Shown: one piece after another, positions 1-12,522 of the stretch
How the letters are laid out: each line of letters begins with the position of its first letter
Numbering within the stretch: the stretch's first letter is position 1
Source of the DNA: Marchantia polymorpha subsp. ruderalis
Lineage: Eukaryota > Streptophyta > Marchantiopsida > Marchantiales > Marchantiaceae
Direction: 5' to 3'
DNA length: 64,000 nucleotides
Assembly (NCBI GenBank): GCA_037833965.1
Contig: AP031353.1
Coordinates: 1,180,501 to 1,244,500 of the forward strand
The notes under the pieces: generated by a model
What the model was told of the DNA's origin: nothing
Databases searched by the model: none
Seen by the model: only the letters and a program-made list of their open reading frames with translations
Position numbers and translations under genes: made by a program

Positions 1-3000
1 CAATAAATTCATAAATTGAAATACAATTTTGTCTTGTGGCTAGAATAATGCCCGTGCTAACATCCATTGGGCTGAGTGGAGCAACAATTACACAGCAGAT
101 ATTTCGTCTGGTGGTGTACGCCTTCGGCGTGAGTGAGTTTTCAGAAACTCTGATTTTTCAGAGTTACTTCTGAAGACATTATGTTACTCTGCTTATTAAA
201 GAATTGTGAATTGTCGAAATATTACATGGGAAGTTTTCATTTGCGTTTCCACGTTGAAATGAGAAGACTGAGAACACCTCCATCGATTACAATTGGTAGT
301 TGACATCTTTCCATTTGCTGCAGTATTTATCGCTGCGGGACTACTTCAATGGGTTGAATACAGGGCAAGCACAACGCAGTACAGAGAAGACAATAATTGC
401 AGTCCCAAGGGATGCCTAACGTTCTTCGGGGCTTTCTACTTCATGATTGTGACCGTAAGTTTGAGACCTTCATCTCTATCTTTTGTGCCACTTTGTAATG
501 ATGTCTGGTCGAAAACGATATAACGGAATTACCATAACCAAAGTCTTTATGATGCTCGAAATTCGTTCTTTCCAATCACAGATTTCCACAGTTGGTTATG
601 GTGACATAACTCCTAAATCAGACTGGGGACGTGCTGTTGCTATTCTGGCTATTCTGGCAGCTCTCATCATTCTTCCTGCCCAAGTAAATAACATCATGCA
701 GCTTGCTTCTCGCAGGTAAGTAACAAGGCGGGGAACTTGACTGTTGTCAACAGACCTATGGAAAATGCCCTCGTTTTTTGGAATGTTGTTGTAACTCCAG
801 CTAAATGTCATCGTTTTTCGCTGACATATATTTGCATATTTACCCTGTCAGGCCTTATGGAGGATATTTTGCAGTGAAGAAGGTTGTTGGCTCTCGCTTT
901 ATTATTGTAAGCGGAAACTTGACCTTCAGAACTGTACAAGATTTCCTCTCCGAATTCTATCACCCGAATCACGATAAAGGTGCTTACACAAATTGTTCTT
1001 TCTTCTTAGCCATTTATAACCATCCTCAAAATGCCCACATATATGAAAAGCAATAACTTTGAAGAGTACCAATTGATTCAATTGTGGTTGCAGACCTGGC
1101 TGCATTTCCCATACGTGTCGTACTTCTCGCTCCATTTAAACCCTCGTACGTTTCCTCTGAGCACTCGTTTGTAGTTCCACTGATTTGTGTTGAAAGGTCA
1201 CATCGACATACATCCTCAAGGCATCTTACTGAACTTGTTACAGTAAGATTTCCTCAATAATCAATAAAATGTACACGGGAAGAAAAATACGGGAGGTCAG
1301 AAATGTAGCCAATCCAACGGGATCTGACAGCGACACTTCAACTAATACAGATGAATTCTTACAAAGAGTTTAATGGCATTTCAGATTTGAGCTGAAATCG
1401 TTATTAGCACACTACAAAGGACGAGTTGAATTTATTCAAGGCACACCGCTGAAAGATATAGACCTTGACCGAGTTAGCGCTAATGTTGCGTCCGCCATTT
1501 TCTTAATAGCAGATCAGCATGCTCAGGTAAACCACTAGCACGCAGATTGTGGCAAATGCGTATGAAAGTTTCGAAGGACACGCTATCAAGCGGACAGCAG
1601 GCTCTATATCCCTATGCTTACATTCTGCTTTTGAACAGGATCCAGAAGCGGAAGATGCAACACAAATTCTGCGTACACTTGCAGTACATCGACACTGTGG
1701 ATCTGCTTTGCGCGTAATAGTCGAGCTACTGAAACCCGAAAGACGAGCCAACGCCATCTGGGATGATGCTACAAGTGATATTGAGATTATCTGCTTCGAG
1801 TCCATTCGCTTCAAACTTCTCTCTCGCAGGTATATGTCCATTATATGTAAAATGTTACCGGTATACACGTCATTGCAGAATGTGTGAGCTCTTGCTGCAT
1901 AGATTCGCGTCGATGCTAGTGTACACAGGCGAGTAGAAACCCTAATGGGAGTGAAATTCATATAGATATAATACTTAAATTAGATTATTATTTATATTTG
2001 AATATCATTCTATATAATACTGAACATACTTCTTCATCTTAAAAGTTATAAGGCGTTAAAAATCGTGAAGTTAGAAAACGTGAAGCCGATCAAATTCTTA
2101 AGACTCCTTCCGATCATTTTTTAGACTTTGCGTGCAGCTGCCACATACAGGGAATTTCTACATTTGTAGTTAACCTGTTTAAGCAAGGACTGGTGGTGAG
2201 CAAGCCAGAGAAAGGCAATTGGTTGAGGCAGTATTACCACGGCCTCAAACAAGAAGTGTTTCCCGTGCTACTCCCGGCATGCTTTCACACAGAGGAGCTT
2301 CTGTTTGAAGAGGTCCGCACTCGGACATTTCTCCGTTGCTTCATTTAAATTTTATCCCACTCTGTCTGAGACCGACCTTCCTTCTCAAAAATCCGCAAGA
2401 TGCTGATGAGGAATCGATCGAATCTCAAATGCATTGCAAAGTTTCTACTCACTTTCTCACTCATGGAACTTGACTTCTCGTCAGGCTGCGGAGCTTCTGT
2501 ATGAGAGAACGGGTGTCATACTTTTCGCCCTGGACGTGCTAATCAAGGCGTCAGCCAGCAGAGAGGTTGTACTCTTCCCGAAAGGTCGAGTGCTTCAGTC
2601 TACGGACGTGGGTATGGCAATAGCCAAGAACCTTGAGGCAGCGGAAAGAGTAAGCAAATTCGCCAAGCGCAGGAAAAAAGCATGCCGGCATATGGCAAGT
2701 GGCTGCGCAAGTTGTATGACCCAGTCGCAGCTTTCGGACCAAGATTTGCTGAATCTGATCAAAAGCAAACGTTACACTCTATCCGAGCAATCAACGAGCA
2801 TCGATCCCATCGTTACCACAAGCTCTGGTGAGCTGACCAGGGAGCCCAAAGCCACGAGCCCGACACAAGGCTTGCTCGATAGCGTCAGCAACTTGCAGAG
2901 CCAGTTCTCCAGTTTCCTTCTTTCTACACCATTGCGAGTTTCTGTATCAAGCGAGTCTGCCTCATCGACTGACACCGAAATACAGCAACCTCAGCACATC

Positions 3001-4736
3001 AGCTCGCTAGAGGAAGCTATAGACCTGGCAATGAGCTGGCCGCCGACCAACAAGCATTACAAGCCCGATCCTCCTATTTTGGAGAGAAGAGCCGATGACA
3101 TTATGGACCATCTGCAGAGATTCACGCTGTCCATGGTGAAACTGAACGAGCCGCACATTTTGGTGTGTATGCAGGGACCCTGGCCTCTGAATCTGTTTTA
3201 TTTCGTCTCCCATTCACGTACTCTGTTTCCCAAAACCACACCCATAGTCATCTTACATCCCAACCAGCCGACTGCCACGGATTGGGGCTGTGTGGGCATG
3301 TTCGAAGGTGTCTACTTCATTCGAGGAAGTCCCATTTATGAACTGGATCTTATTCGAGCAGGAGTTTTGCAAGCAGGTGAGTCTATATTCAGACTCACTT
3401 GTGTTCACCCACCCAAAAGTAAGCGTGGCTCTGACTCTTTAGTTATAGTTACTGCTTCTGAAATCTTCAGCAAACCTCCCTCGCTTGAATAATCTCAAAG
3501 ATACTCCAAGGTTGCATCTTGAAAAAAGATAAGAATCGAATATTATCAGGAGTAGAATTGCAGAATGTCTACCAGAGTATGGAAATGAACATGAACACTT
3601 GACACCGAGCAAACGTATGAATGACCAAATTGCTGAACTAGTCCTAATAACCACAATGAATAGGACTTCGTGTCACGGGGACTTTCTCAAGTTCTCGAGA
3701 ACATACTGGGAAGCAGCTTGGTCTCATTGATGTATGATGTGCTAGATATTAATCTCCTGTTGGAGGTAGGGAGAAGTGATGTAGTAATAACAACGAAGAA
3801 TTGGACAATGTTATCGGAGATTGTTAACAAAACGCTTGATAACAATGAAACAGTGAAAGTGGTAATTATGACTTCATATATCCACCTGGAGGAGAACCAA
3901 ATGATCCCGAGTGATCAAGATGAGACAGCAGGAACAGCTCCTGCAACTGCTCACACTCAAGACGTCAACAACATAGTTATTGCAGCGACGGTGGAAAGGT
4001 TGTTGCGTCCGGTGGGAGAGCGAATCATTGTGGAGCTGCAACAGGAAGCTGCATTTCAGTACCTTCGACCCAAATTATACATCGATCGTCGCCAGTTTTT
4101 TGCTGAAATGTACCGGCGAAATCGAGTTGGTACTTTCCAGTTTGCCCCACCGTATATCGAGGGAAAGACTTTCTGTCCCCAAACGCTGGCTTTTCTCACG
4201 TAAGATATGCGTGCTCATGTCTTCCCATTTCTCACCAGCTCCATTGATGAAATGCTTTCTGATTTAAACCGAGGGTCTAGATGCCTGTCATATCCTTCTT
4301 GAGTCGAGCTTCTTTAATGCTCTTCTCTCGTCTCATTGAATCGTTTGCATCCTGAACGAGCATATGAATTGTCCAAACAATTTCCAGAGATTCGTCAATA
4401 ATTGGGATCTACGTTTACAGATATGCAACTTTCTTCAATCGCAATTGTATGTCGATCGTGGAACAATTACTATCTGGAGGCAAGATTCTGTCAGCCGATG
4501 GAGAAGATGTCGAGGACGATCATTTGAGAGTTCTGGATCAGATTGTAGTACCCAAAGCCTTCGAAGGTAAATCCTTTGGATCTCTGTTTTCAGGGCTGTT
4601 AAGGCATCACGGCATGTTGGCCGTAGGCTTATATCGACCTCTGAAATTCCATGGATCGCTCGTCCCTTACGTGTTCACAAATCCTCCACCTCACGAACTT
4701 CTCGATCTGAAAGATCTTGTGTACATACTCCGCTGA
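1..4736 (+). CDS. BK/Slo-type potassium channel, 5'-truncated by window edge, multi-exon
   Basis: A K+ channel of the Slo (large-conductance) architecture: pore followed by two cytosolic RCK domains. Exons seen: one near 50-132 (boundaries unsure), 300-454, 582-715, 852-979, 1094-1145, 1385-1526, 1639-1829, 2138-2312, 2485-3376, about 3664-4199 and 4421-4736; phases agree from 300 to 3376 and from 4199 to the stop. Exon 300-454 gives S5. Exon 582-715 gives the selectivity filter STVGYGD and S6. RCK1 follows with FIIVSGNLTF, VEFIQGTPL, FLIADQHAQ and DPEAEDA. The RCK1 end matches BK (TGVILFALDVL, VLFPKG), then comes a Ser-rich linker. RCK2 starts at HILVCMQGPWPL and includes FIRGSP. The C-terminus carries TYATFFNRN and PYVFTNPPP, as in BK. 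The Asp-rich calcium bowl expected before QFAPPYIEGKTF is absent. Coding between 3377 and about 3664 is unresolved. Family assignment is strong; gating is unknown. Confidence 0.88.
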
Positions 4737-4972
4737 ACATGTTGCCAATATCCAAGCATAAGAAGCTTGGATTTTGGCACATGAGCTCTGCATATTCACA
4801 ATATTAATGGTCTGTCAACAATCTAGATGCACCTTCCTGACGGAGACAGTGACTGTCATCGAAAGCAGACAGTTCATTGATCTTCATGGAACTTTCATGA
4901 TGAGTAGAATCGAACAGTTTCTAGCAATACATTGCAGGAGCCCTACAATGAGCGCACTTACGAATAGAATAT

Positions 4973-4978
4973 AATAAA
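4973..4978 (+). promoter_or_regulatory. candidate poly(A) signal AATAAA for the channel gene
   Basis: AATAAA lies 237 nt after the channel stop codon, a normal distance for a plant 3' UTR. It is a short motif in AT-rich sequence, so chance occurrence is possible. Confidence 0.35.
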
Positions 4979-7650
4979 CAACGAACTATGTACAAACATG
5001 TGGATGGACTTTCGAAGTACGAACATGAACTCATCTTAAAATTTTTGACCGCAGCTAATAATTAGTTTGAGCATTTTCGTTCTACACACGTTTGTAACTA
5101 CAGGGAACTTAAGTCCATGAGACGTGCACGATTTTTTGAGCTCCAACTAGTTTCTTATGACGGAATCAAATATTGGTAGATCTTACCGTCTGACTATTTC
5201 GTGAGGTAAGTCAAGGATACTGTTTAGCATCATTTAGCTTTTGCGACTAAGCGCGAGCATCCATTCGCTGAAATGGAACTGTCATGAAGTTATCTGCTTC
5301 GAGAGTGGACGTTGATTGTTCATGAGGGCCTTAGGTATATGTGAGTCGTTGTTTCCTTTGGCCGATCAAATTTGATGGGAAAAAAATAACTACAGGACCC
5401 GTTTCACTCTGCTAGGTTTTCTAAAGCTACCTAACTGTATCTGACTAAAAAACTATGCTGTTCAAGGCCCCCGAATGGCTGAACACATTGACGTCACCAG
5501 GCTGCTAAAGAGCTATAAGCTTTTGATGGCTCTGGAGGTCACATCACATCTGAGAGCTTTGAGAAGACATAAGCAATCATAGGCTACGTCCTACTGTATA
5601 AGGAGTGTTCAGTACTTCATCTCTAGGCTCCAGATCTAGCTTTTGCCCAGATAGTCAACTTTTCTCACGAGGATACAAAAAAATCTTCTTGACGGGAGGA
5701 AACGGAAGGAAATTGCTACGTCATATATTCTCGACTGTGGATGACATGTGCTGCTCGTTACGGGCCTCATCCATTGTTGTTACATCTCATCGTTGACTGA
5801 GGGTGAATAGTTTCTCCCGCATCCTGCTTCCAGCTTTTGCCTGGCTGCTTTTGCCTGGCTGCTGTTGTGCACTTTTACCAGAATTTCACCTCTACCTCTT
5901 GATTCAGCCCCCGAAGTACAACTCTAACCCTGGAAGGCCATCCCATCCCGTGGAAAAGTACGCGTGACGAACAAAAGCCATGAAAAGAGCCCCTAGTTTT
6001 GAAAGGACATAAAAATTTCCCACAAATCACAACAACTTGGAGTAAATACTTTCTTGCATTCCTTCAATCCAGGTTAACGAGTGCTGATAACTCACCCCAA
6101 TCAATCAGTCACTGGTCGCAGGGGTGAAGTGCCTACAAGCTTGCAGAATCAATTGTGTACTAGACCATTTAGCTTATTGGGCTCTACATCCTTAAATTTG
6201 GAATTGGAATCGAATGATAACTCTCTTTGTCACAACTTGAAAGTAGAGTGGATTAGTCCTAGATCTAACTAACCGAGGGCGATTCATCCATGACCAGGTT
6301 CACCCACAATGACTACGATAGCTATCTCCCTTAGATCTAAAGTCCTTTCCTACGTTATGAGTGCATGTGCTGCACACACTCACGCCAACAAAGATGCTCG
6401 TTGTGTGGTCAAAAAGCGTGTCTTATCAGGAAGGGATGTCCAGCAAGTTCCAATCTTAGTCCTACACGATCACCTCGAATCATTGAAGATTGGGACTTTG
6501 AAAATCTTTCACTTGACAAGAAAGTGACATTTCTATTAGAAGTTATCTTTCTGCTCATACCAGGCTTCACCGAGAGAGATGAGAACACTGACCAGTGAGG
6601 ACGAGATGAGCTTTGCAAGGAGGGAGAAGATTATCAACTGTGAAAGTGAGAAGGCAATGGTAGAGAAGATATCTACTTCGCGTGGTGGCTCGTTTGCTAG
6701 ATAAACCGTACGAATGCCTGCAATCAGAAATGATAAAGATAACGAGCAGATGTGGAACATTACTTCGTTTGCGGCTACTATGTAACGGACAGACTCCTGT
6801 GCTCCGCGTCTTTTCTTCGTAAACACTGCCCCAATTCTTTAGCTTGTATGGAAGAACTCAGTGCACAATCTCTCCACTAGACCTCTTTCTTTCGGGATTT
6901 CCTTTTCAGCTTCGTCCTCTGGACAAGGCTTTTCTCATAGAACTCCAACTTCTGTGATGAGTTTTGTAAGCTGAACTGTTGGTGTTTCAGGACCTAGTGT
7001 GGCAGGAAAGCAGAACGTCAAGAGTCCTTTTTTTGCCTCGCGTCCTTAGACCACCGAGAGTCTTGGAAACAGCCAGATTCTTTCTTGGCAAACCACTAGC
7101 ACGTTCGGTCCGCATATGCTCAGAGAATCCTGACAAAGTAATGCATCGTCAAGGTGAAAAGCAGCCCTTTCTCGGCTTGACTTCCTCACCACCTTGTTTT
7201 ATCAGCTTAGCTGCAATTGGTGCAATACAAGACGAAGGTACATATCACGAGGAATGTTCACCAGCGATTTGATCACCAGGTCTCCAAGACAGGCTGGAAA
7301 ATAATTTCAAGCGTTCGTTACGTATGACTCGGTATAGTACATTAACAGTTCTTTCCTAAAATTAACATGACTACATGCCTCTAGACTACAGTATGATGGC
7401 GGAACGAACAGACGAAGTCTAACTACTCAAAACCTGTTCACTAAGAGACTCATCGCGCCTCGACAGTGACTATAACTCAAACATCGTCGCAAAGGAGCTA
7501 TTTCGAGACGATTAAGCATATCAAAAAGAATCTTCATCCTTCAGACACCTTTATCTCTACGGGTTACACGACGACCAATACATCGTCTCGTTACATTAGT
7601 AAGTAGAAATCCTCCACGGGTTTCAAATGAATGTAGTGCCTGGTGCTACC
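4979..7650. other. intergenic stretch, no gene recognised
   Basis: Only short ORFs under 100 codons occur here, with no family resemblance and no chain of phase-compatible exons. It separates the channel gene from the 3' end of the FLAP1-like gene, so both genes end toward it. Confidence 0.5.
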
Positions 7651-10600
7651 TCACAATGATTTCAGAAGTGGGTAGTTGCGTAGCAAGTCCCTTTCGGTCA
7701 AAGTATCATTCTTGTCCTGAGGAGTCCACAGTATCTCCACTCCCTGTATGAACACGAACATCAGAATCTTCTCCTCATTTTGACTCAGTCGACCTACAAC
7801 ACATGCTCGACGTTCATCCATAATTTCTTTGTTTTTTAAACTCAAGACTCAGAGACTAAAGCTATGCTCAACGTTCGAGAACGAACGAGACTCAAGGGAC
7901 TCCTTTCTTAGTGGTCTAAAGTTGTCACCTAAGACTCTTGCTAAAAGGTCACGAGCTCTTTCAAGGAATGGTCAAGATGAGGTTCTGATTATACGTGCAG
8001 TTACCAAGTGTAATACAGCTTCAGAGTGACAGCAATGACAAAACTCTTAAACAGCATCCTACTCTATGGAAGGGGATCTAATAAAAATTTGTTATGCTTG
8101 ATCGTTCAGATCTATTTGTTTGGTTCTTGATTCACAGACTAGTATCGAATTCATGTTACAGATCCCTATCACTACGTATTCATCCAAATCATTATTTCCT
8201 TCATGAAGATTCTAAACTCGCATACTAGGGCTAGCACACGTAATTACATAGAGGACTAGACTAAACAATGGACTAAGGTTCTACCTGAAGTCGATCTGCA
8301 GGTATTGACCCAAGTGTCTTCAAAGCCTCTCTCATGTCACTGTTGCTGTAAATGGCAGGCAATTTGTATTCTCCTTCAGCAGCAACGAGTACTGTGACCT
8401 GAAAACCAATTTCCATTTAAGCTTAGGCAAAAGTCAGCAAATATCTATGTGGAAAGTGGCACATGAGATCTTAGTTGAATTGCATAAACAATCAGAAGTC
8501 AAGTGAATGGTGAGGAAACTTTGTATACCACAATGTATTCGTTGCCGAAGCCGTCATTCCGACCTCTCTCGATATCCTTCTTCCTATTTCCATCGACGTT
8601 CACTAGAGTTTCTTCGTCGAATTTGCCTCTCTCCTCCAAAGACAATTGGTTAAACCTCCTCTCACCAGATTCAACACTTCGTTTGACATCAGCCTGCAAT
8701 ACAGAAATCGAGTTAACTCTCGATGAAACGATAAATAAGTGTAACGGTTATGGAAATTATATACTAATGTTTATAGCGGATATCGCACTAATCTCGTGTT
8801 TGACTAACTGGGAGTGAGCTTAGAACAGACGACAGAGATAAGCATGGAAATCTATCTTCTCGCAGTGCGCTTTAGGGGACAGGCATCAACGATGAAATCT
8901 ACTTTTTAAATGCAGACTCTTGAGGTCCTACTCGTGACCGCAAGATAGTAAGAACCTTATTTACTAGTCTTTAAGAATCTACAATTCTAACATCTATTTT
9001 TGGATCAAAGAATATAAAGAAAGTCTCAGCCGCCTACTCCAAAGGAAAAACCATAGCTCCACTGACTGCACAATGATGACTTACTGTTCGATGGGACCCG
9101 GATGGAACTTACTAAGATAGATTATGACTGAAGATCCTACAGAACTCAAGTCAAACAAACCACTTTTACATTCTTCAAGTATTCTTCAAGCTCAGAGGCT
9201 GATAATTCATTCTTAGTCTCTACTTTCCATTGCGAATGTATGGATACCTTGATATACTACACATTTCCAGATTCATGGACATTCCTTGCACAGATTGTCA
9301 ATAGTACAACCTGTTTACGGCACTCTTTAGTGTCTACTGTTACAGTAAATTCTTACCAGAGATTAGCTCAAGTTTTAGTTGAGTTTGAACAGAGCTTTGT
9401 ACAGGTGAGTTCATTTTAGTCTCGTAGTGAGTCCAGAGCGAAAAGACTTGGAAATTTCTGTTCGATCACCTACCGAGGATGTTCCGAGTATACACATGTC
9501 TGGCTGGCGAAGAAGAGCCAAGACGGTTTCTACGCCAAGACACAAAAAACGATAGAATGTCGTCAGTACACAAAAATAGATACACGAATTTCTTATATAT
9601 CATTCCAAGTCTCCTTCGAATTTCTTCTTTTCCGAGAAACCTTGCGTTAACTCTAATATGGTTTAATGTGCTGAAGGCTCCTAACTCCACGTCTTATAAG
9701 AAGTCTATAGAGTTTGAAGTACAGTATATAAAGTCCATACCAGTCAAAACATAGTGAAGTCCACGGGTTGTTGAAGTGTCCGCACGATCTGCGATCCGCT
9801 CAAGATCGCTCTGCAAATTCCGCGCGATTCCAAGCAGACCAACCTGCAGATAGCCGAGCACTAGTTAATCCTGCATGTCTGGCTGGGATCTGTGGACTTT
9901 GACCAGCATACATTTTTCGTAGTTCAATAGTCAAGTATGATGCACTTGAAAAATACCAAACCTAGTCGACCAAATCTAGAAGCAAGAGGATGTTGCGTGA
10001 CCGGTGCTACTGCTGAAAATTTGCAACCCCTTCCTCCATTCTACTTAAGATGGGTCTTTCGAACCAGAAGAGAAGTGCAATACCTGCAGCTTCAAAACAC
10101 TGACTTTCTCGCGCGTTCTGGTAAAGCTTCCATCCTCAGAGCCAGTTTTAGTAAAAGCTTGAACAGCGAGGAAGCCAAGAATTAGAAGTAGGAAAATGCT
10201 TCCTCCGCCGAATCCAAAACCTCCTCCGTATCCGTAAGCGGGTCCTAAGTAATAGCCATAAGCTATTCGCGTCTTAGCCTCTGGCAGGGGAGATGATAGA
10301 CCTGCAGGAATACCACTCGAAAACGAACGGCTTTCCAAGTTCTGTATAACTCGACCTCGACCTCCTCGATGAAGAGAAGAAGAAGAACCACCAGGCCTCG
10401 AGGCTGGAATTCCACACGGTCTAGACAGGGCCACAGCTGAGTAGAGAATGAACCTCGTACTCAAATTTTGAGAATTTGCACCTGCGACTTGAACTTGCGC
10501 ACTACGAAACAGGCCGCTCCTGTACACCCAACCATTCCAGTCCGCACCGAGGGAATTGCAATGAAGCGACTTTGCATCCGCACCCGCCCCCGCCCCATCG

Positions 10601-10707
10601 ACCCTCCATGCCGAGCTAGTGGCGCGTGCCAGCGGCTGAGCTCTGCTGCTGGAGCCGGATATACATCCACCACAAGTATGGCTAGAAAGCGCTATAGCTA
10701 TGCTCAT
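7651..10707 (-). CDS. FLAP1: FLAP1-like chloroplast DUF1517 protein, complete, six exons
   Basis: Homologue of Arabidopsis FLUCTUATING-LIGHT-ACCLIMATION PROTEIN 1 (DUF1517), a plastid membrane protein linked to adjusting non-photochemical quenching in changing light. Exons on the minus strand: 10707-10084, 9843-9741, 9529-9474, 8693-8529, 8398-8285, 7743-7651. All junctions are GT-AG and all phases close, giving 384 residues, close to the plant family length. Residues 1 to about 120 are Ser/Ala/Arg-rich and look like a transit peptide. A Gly/Tyr-rich stretch (about 157-170) leads into one hydrophobic segment (about 171-186). Conserved blocks follow: VSVLKLQVGLLG, ADTST, ALLRQPD in the 56-nt exon, FNQLSLEERGKFDEETL, NEYIVVTVLVAAEG, and the terminal EILWTPQ and YPLL. 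An upstream in-frame Met at 10758 exists; the start at 10707 is preferred because MSIAIALSS begins a transit-like sequence. High confidence in family; the physiological role is by homology. Confidence 0.92.
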
Positions 10708-12480
10708 CTCGTACTCCAATGTACACCGTAGAAAATTCACCCCCACCTCCTCCCACAATCTGCAAGCAAGAAGGTTCCGAATTCAGTCCAGTCACATTCC
10801 CGCAGTCCCAAAACTCCCATTCCTCCCCACTCTCCTCGCTCCCGCACAAAAAGACGAACAAAAAGAGCGACCCATGTAAGCCATAGTGTCAGTACCAAAA
10901 GAAGAAGGAGAACTCAATACGCAATTGGCGAACAAAACTACGACATTAATTGACGGCGGAAAAAAACCGAGAGGACACGAGGAGCTAGAGCTGGAGGGAA
11001 TTCTCGCACCTCGGAGGCGACCGCGAATTGCCTGCGAGCGGGACTGACAGAGAAGGGAATCCCAGGAGCTGGGAGGAGGAATCGTGGAGCGGCAGGAGAG
11101 CAGCGCGCTCGAGGAGGAATGGGATCAGAAGCGCATTCCAGAGCAAAAGCAGAAAGCGCAAGCGCGCGCGGTCAGTCAGTCGGTCCGCCTGTCAGAGCGA
11201 GGCGGCCATGAATGCCTGGACGGGGAGGGCGAGCGGGAGCTCAATCGGCGATGACGACCCGCCCCAGCCCGCGAGCCAATATCCGCTGCCATGCAGCGCA
11301 ACAGTTGTGGTTCACAGCTCGTTGAAAGATCCGCTGCTCTCCGCGCCCCGCTCCCCGCTCCCCGCTCCACCTCGTCCCAACGCCCCTCCCCGCGCCCCGC
11401 CCCGCGAATCCCAATCTCTCCAGTCTGCCCACATTCGCCTTTCCACGTCGACCAATAACAAAGCCCCGGAGAATTTTCGCGTTCCTTTTCCTGGTCCCCG
11501 GTCTCAAGCTACTGAAAGTCCCAATCACGGAACGATCTTCGCATCCTATCCATCGCGAGGTGGGCCTACGTAACGGGACTATAGTCGTGTATGTATAACT
11601 TCGGTATTATATAAATATACTATAAACATACATTGTATAAGTATATAGTGAAAAATTCGCGTACACGTCAATTTATGTATACTGCACTCCCAAACCATAC
11701 CTTGTATACTTGTAAAATAAAAAATAATTCCGCGTAGACAACATGCACGACGAGGATATCTTCAAGGCCGAGGTGATGGACGAAAGTAACATCTACTAAC
11801 GAGGTGGACCTCTGAGTGTTGTATATTATATTTTTTATACGGTATTATACTACGAAGTCCACGGAGATCCAATTATACAGACCCATAGACGGGACGCCCG
11901 CCCTCTGGAGGCTCTGAGCTGCCACAATGTCTCTAGCTGGCGGCCTCGCTCCTTCATTGGAACAATTGGCTCGTCCCTCCGCAAGGGCCCCACCGGTCGC
12001 GCCTCGTGGGGCCTACAGCCGCCTACTCCTTTGCCATGGTCCCGCGTACTACGTAACTTGCAGCAGGCGCGGTTGCAGGGATGGATCGGGGTTCCCATCG
12101 GCCCCCGTTTCGTTCTCTCGAGCGCCGATTATTTGCAGCCCCTTGCGCCTTGTCGTCGCGTCCTCAAGTGGGAGAGGAATCCGGCGTGGCTACCGCTGGT
12201 CCACTGGCGTCTGCGAACCACGGGTAGAGCTAGCGACCGATGGGAAAATGATGATGGACACCGATCCTTATCATCATCATGGGCCGATGATGAGCAGATT
12301 AATTAGGACAGTACGGGAGAAGCCGTTTGTGGAGCCGATTGGCGCTCGCGGTCGTCGTGGATCCGGGTCGACGACGGACTGCTGTGCCCAGGGGTAACAT
12401 GTCCCGCTGTGTGTACTCTCTAGTCTGGAGTAAAGTGAGTAACTGATCATAAGTCCCAAATAAGTCACAGATGCTCTCGA
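10708..12480. other. GC-rich region upstream of FLAP1-like gene, two unassigned plus-strand ORFs
   Basis: Probably holds the promoter and 5' UTR of the minus-strand FLAP1-like gene. ORFs at 11028-11573 and 11927-12397 (plus) are long because the DNA is GC-rich; the first is a low-complexity Ser/Arg/Pro sequence. The second (156 codons) begins with an Ala/Ser/Arg-rich, transit-like N-terminus, so it could be a first exon of an unknown plastid protein, but no matching downstream exon was identified. Confidence 0.3.
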
Positions 12481-12485
12481 TATGG

Positions 12486-12488
<3 letters not shown>

Positions 12489-12519
<31 letters not shown>
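12489..12519. repeat. (GA)n microsatellite
   Basis: Uninterrupted GA dinucleotide run of about 30 bases followed by GGGG, outside any recognised coding exon. Confidence 0.9.

Positions 12520-12522
<3 letters not shown>

Noticed and set aside
11028-11573. 181-codon plus-strand ORF
   Set aside because: Low-complexity Ser/Arg/Pro composition in GC-rich DNA, overlapping open frames on the other strand; explained by lack of stop codons.
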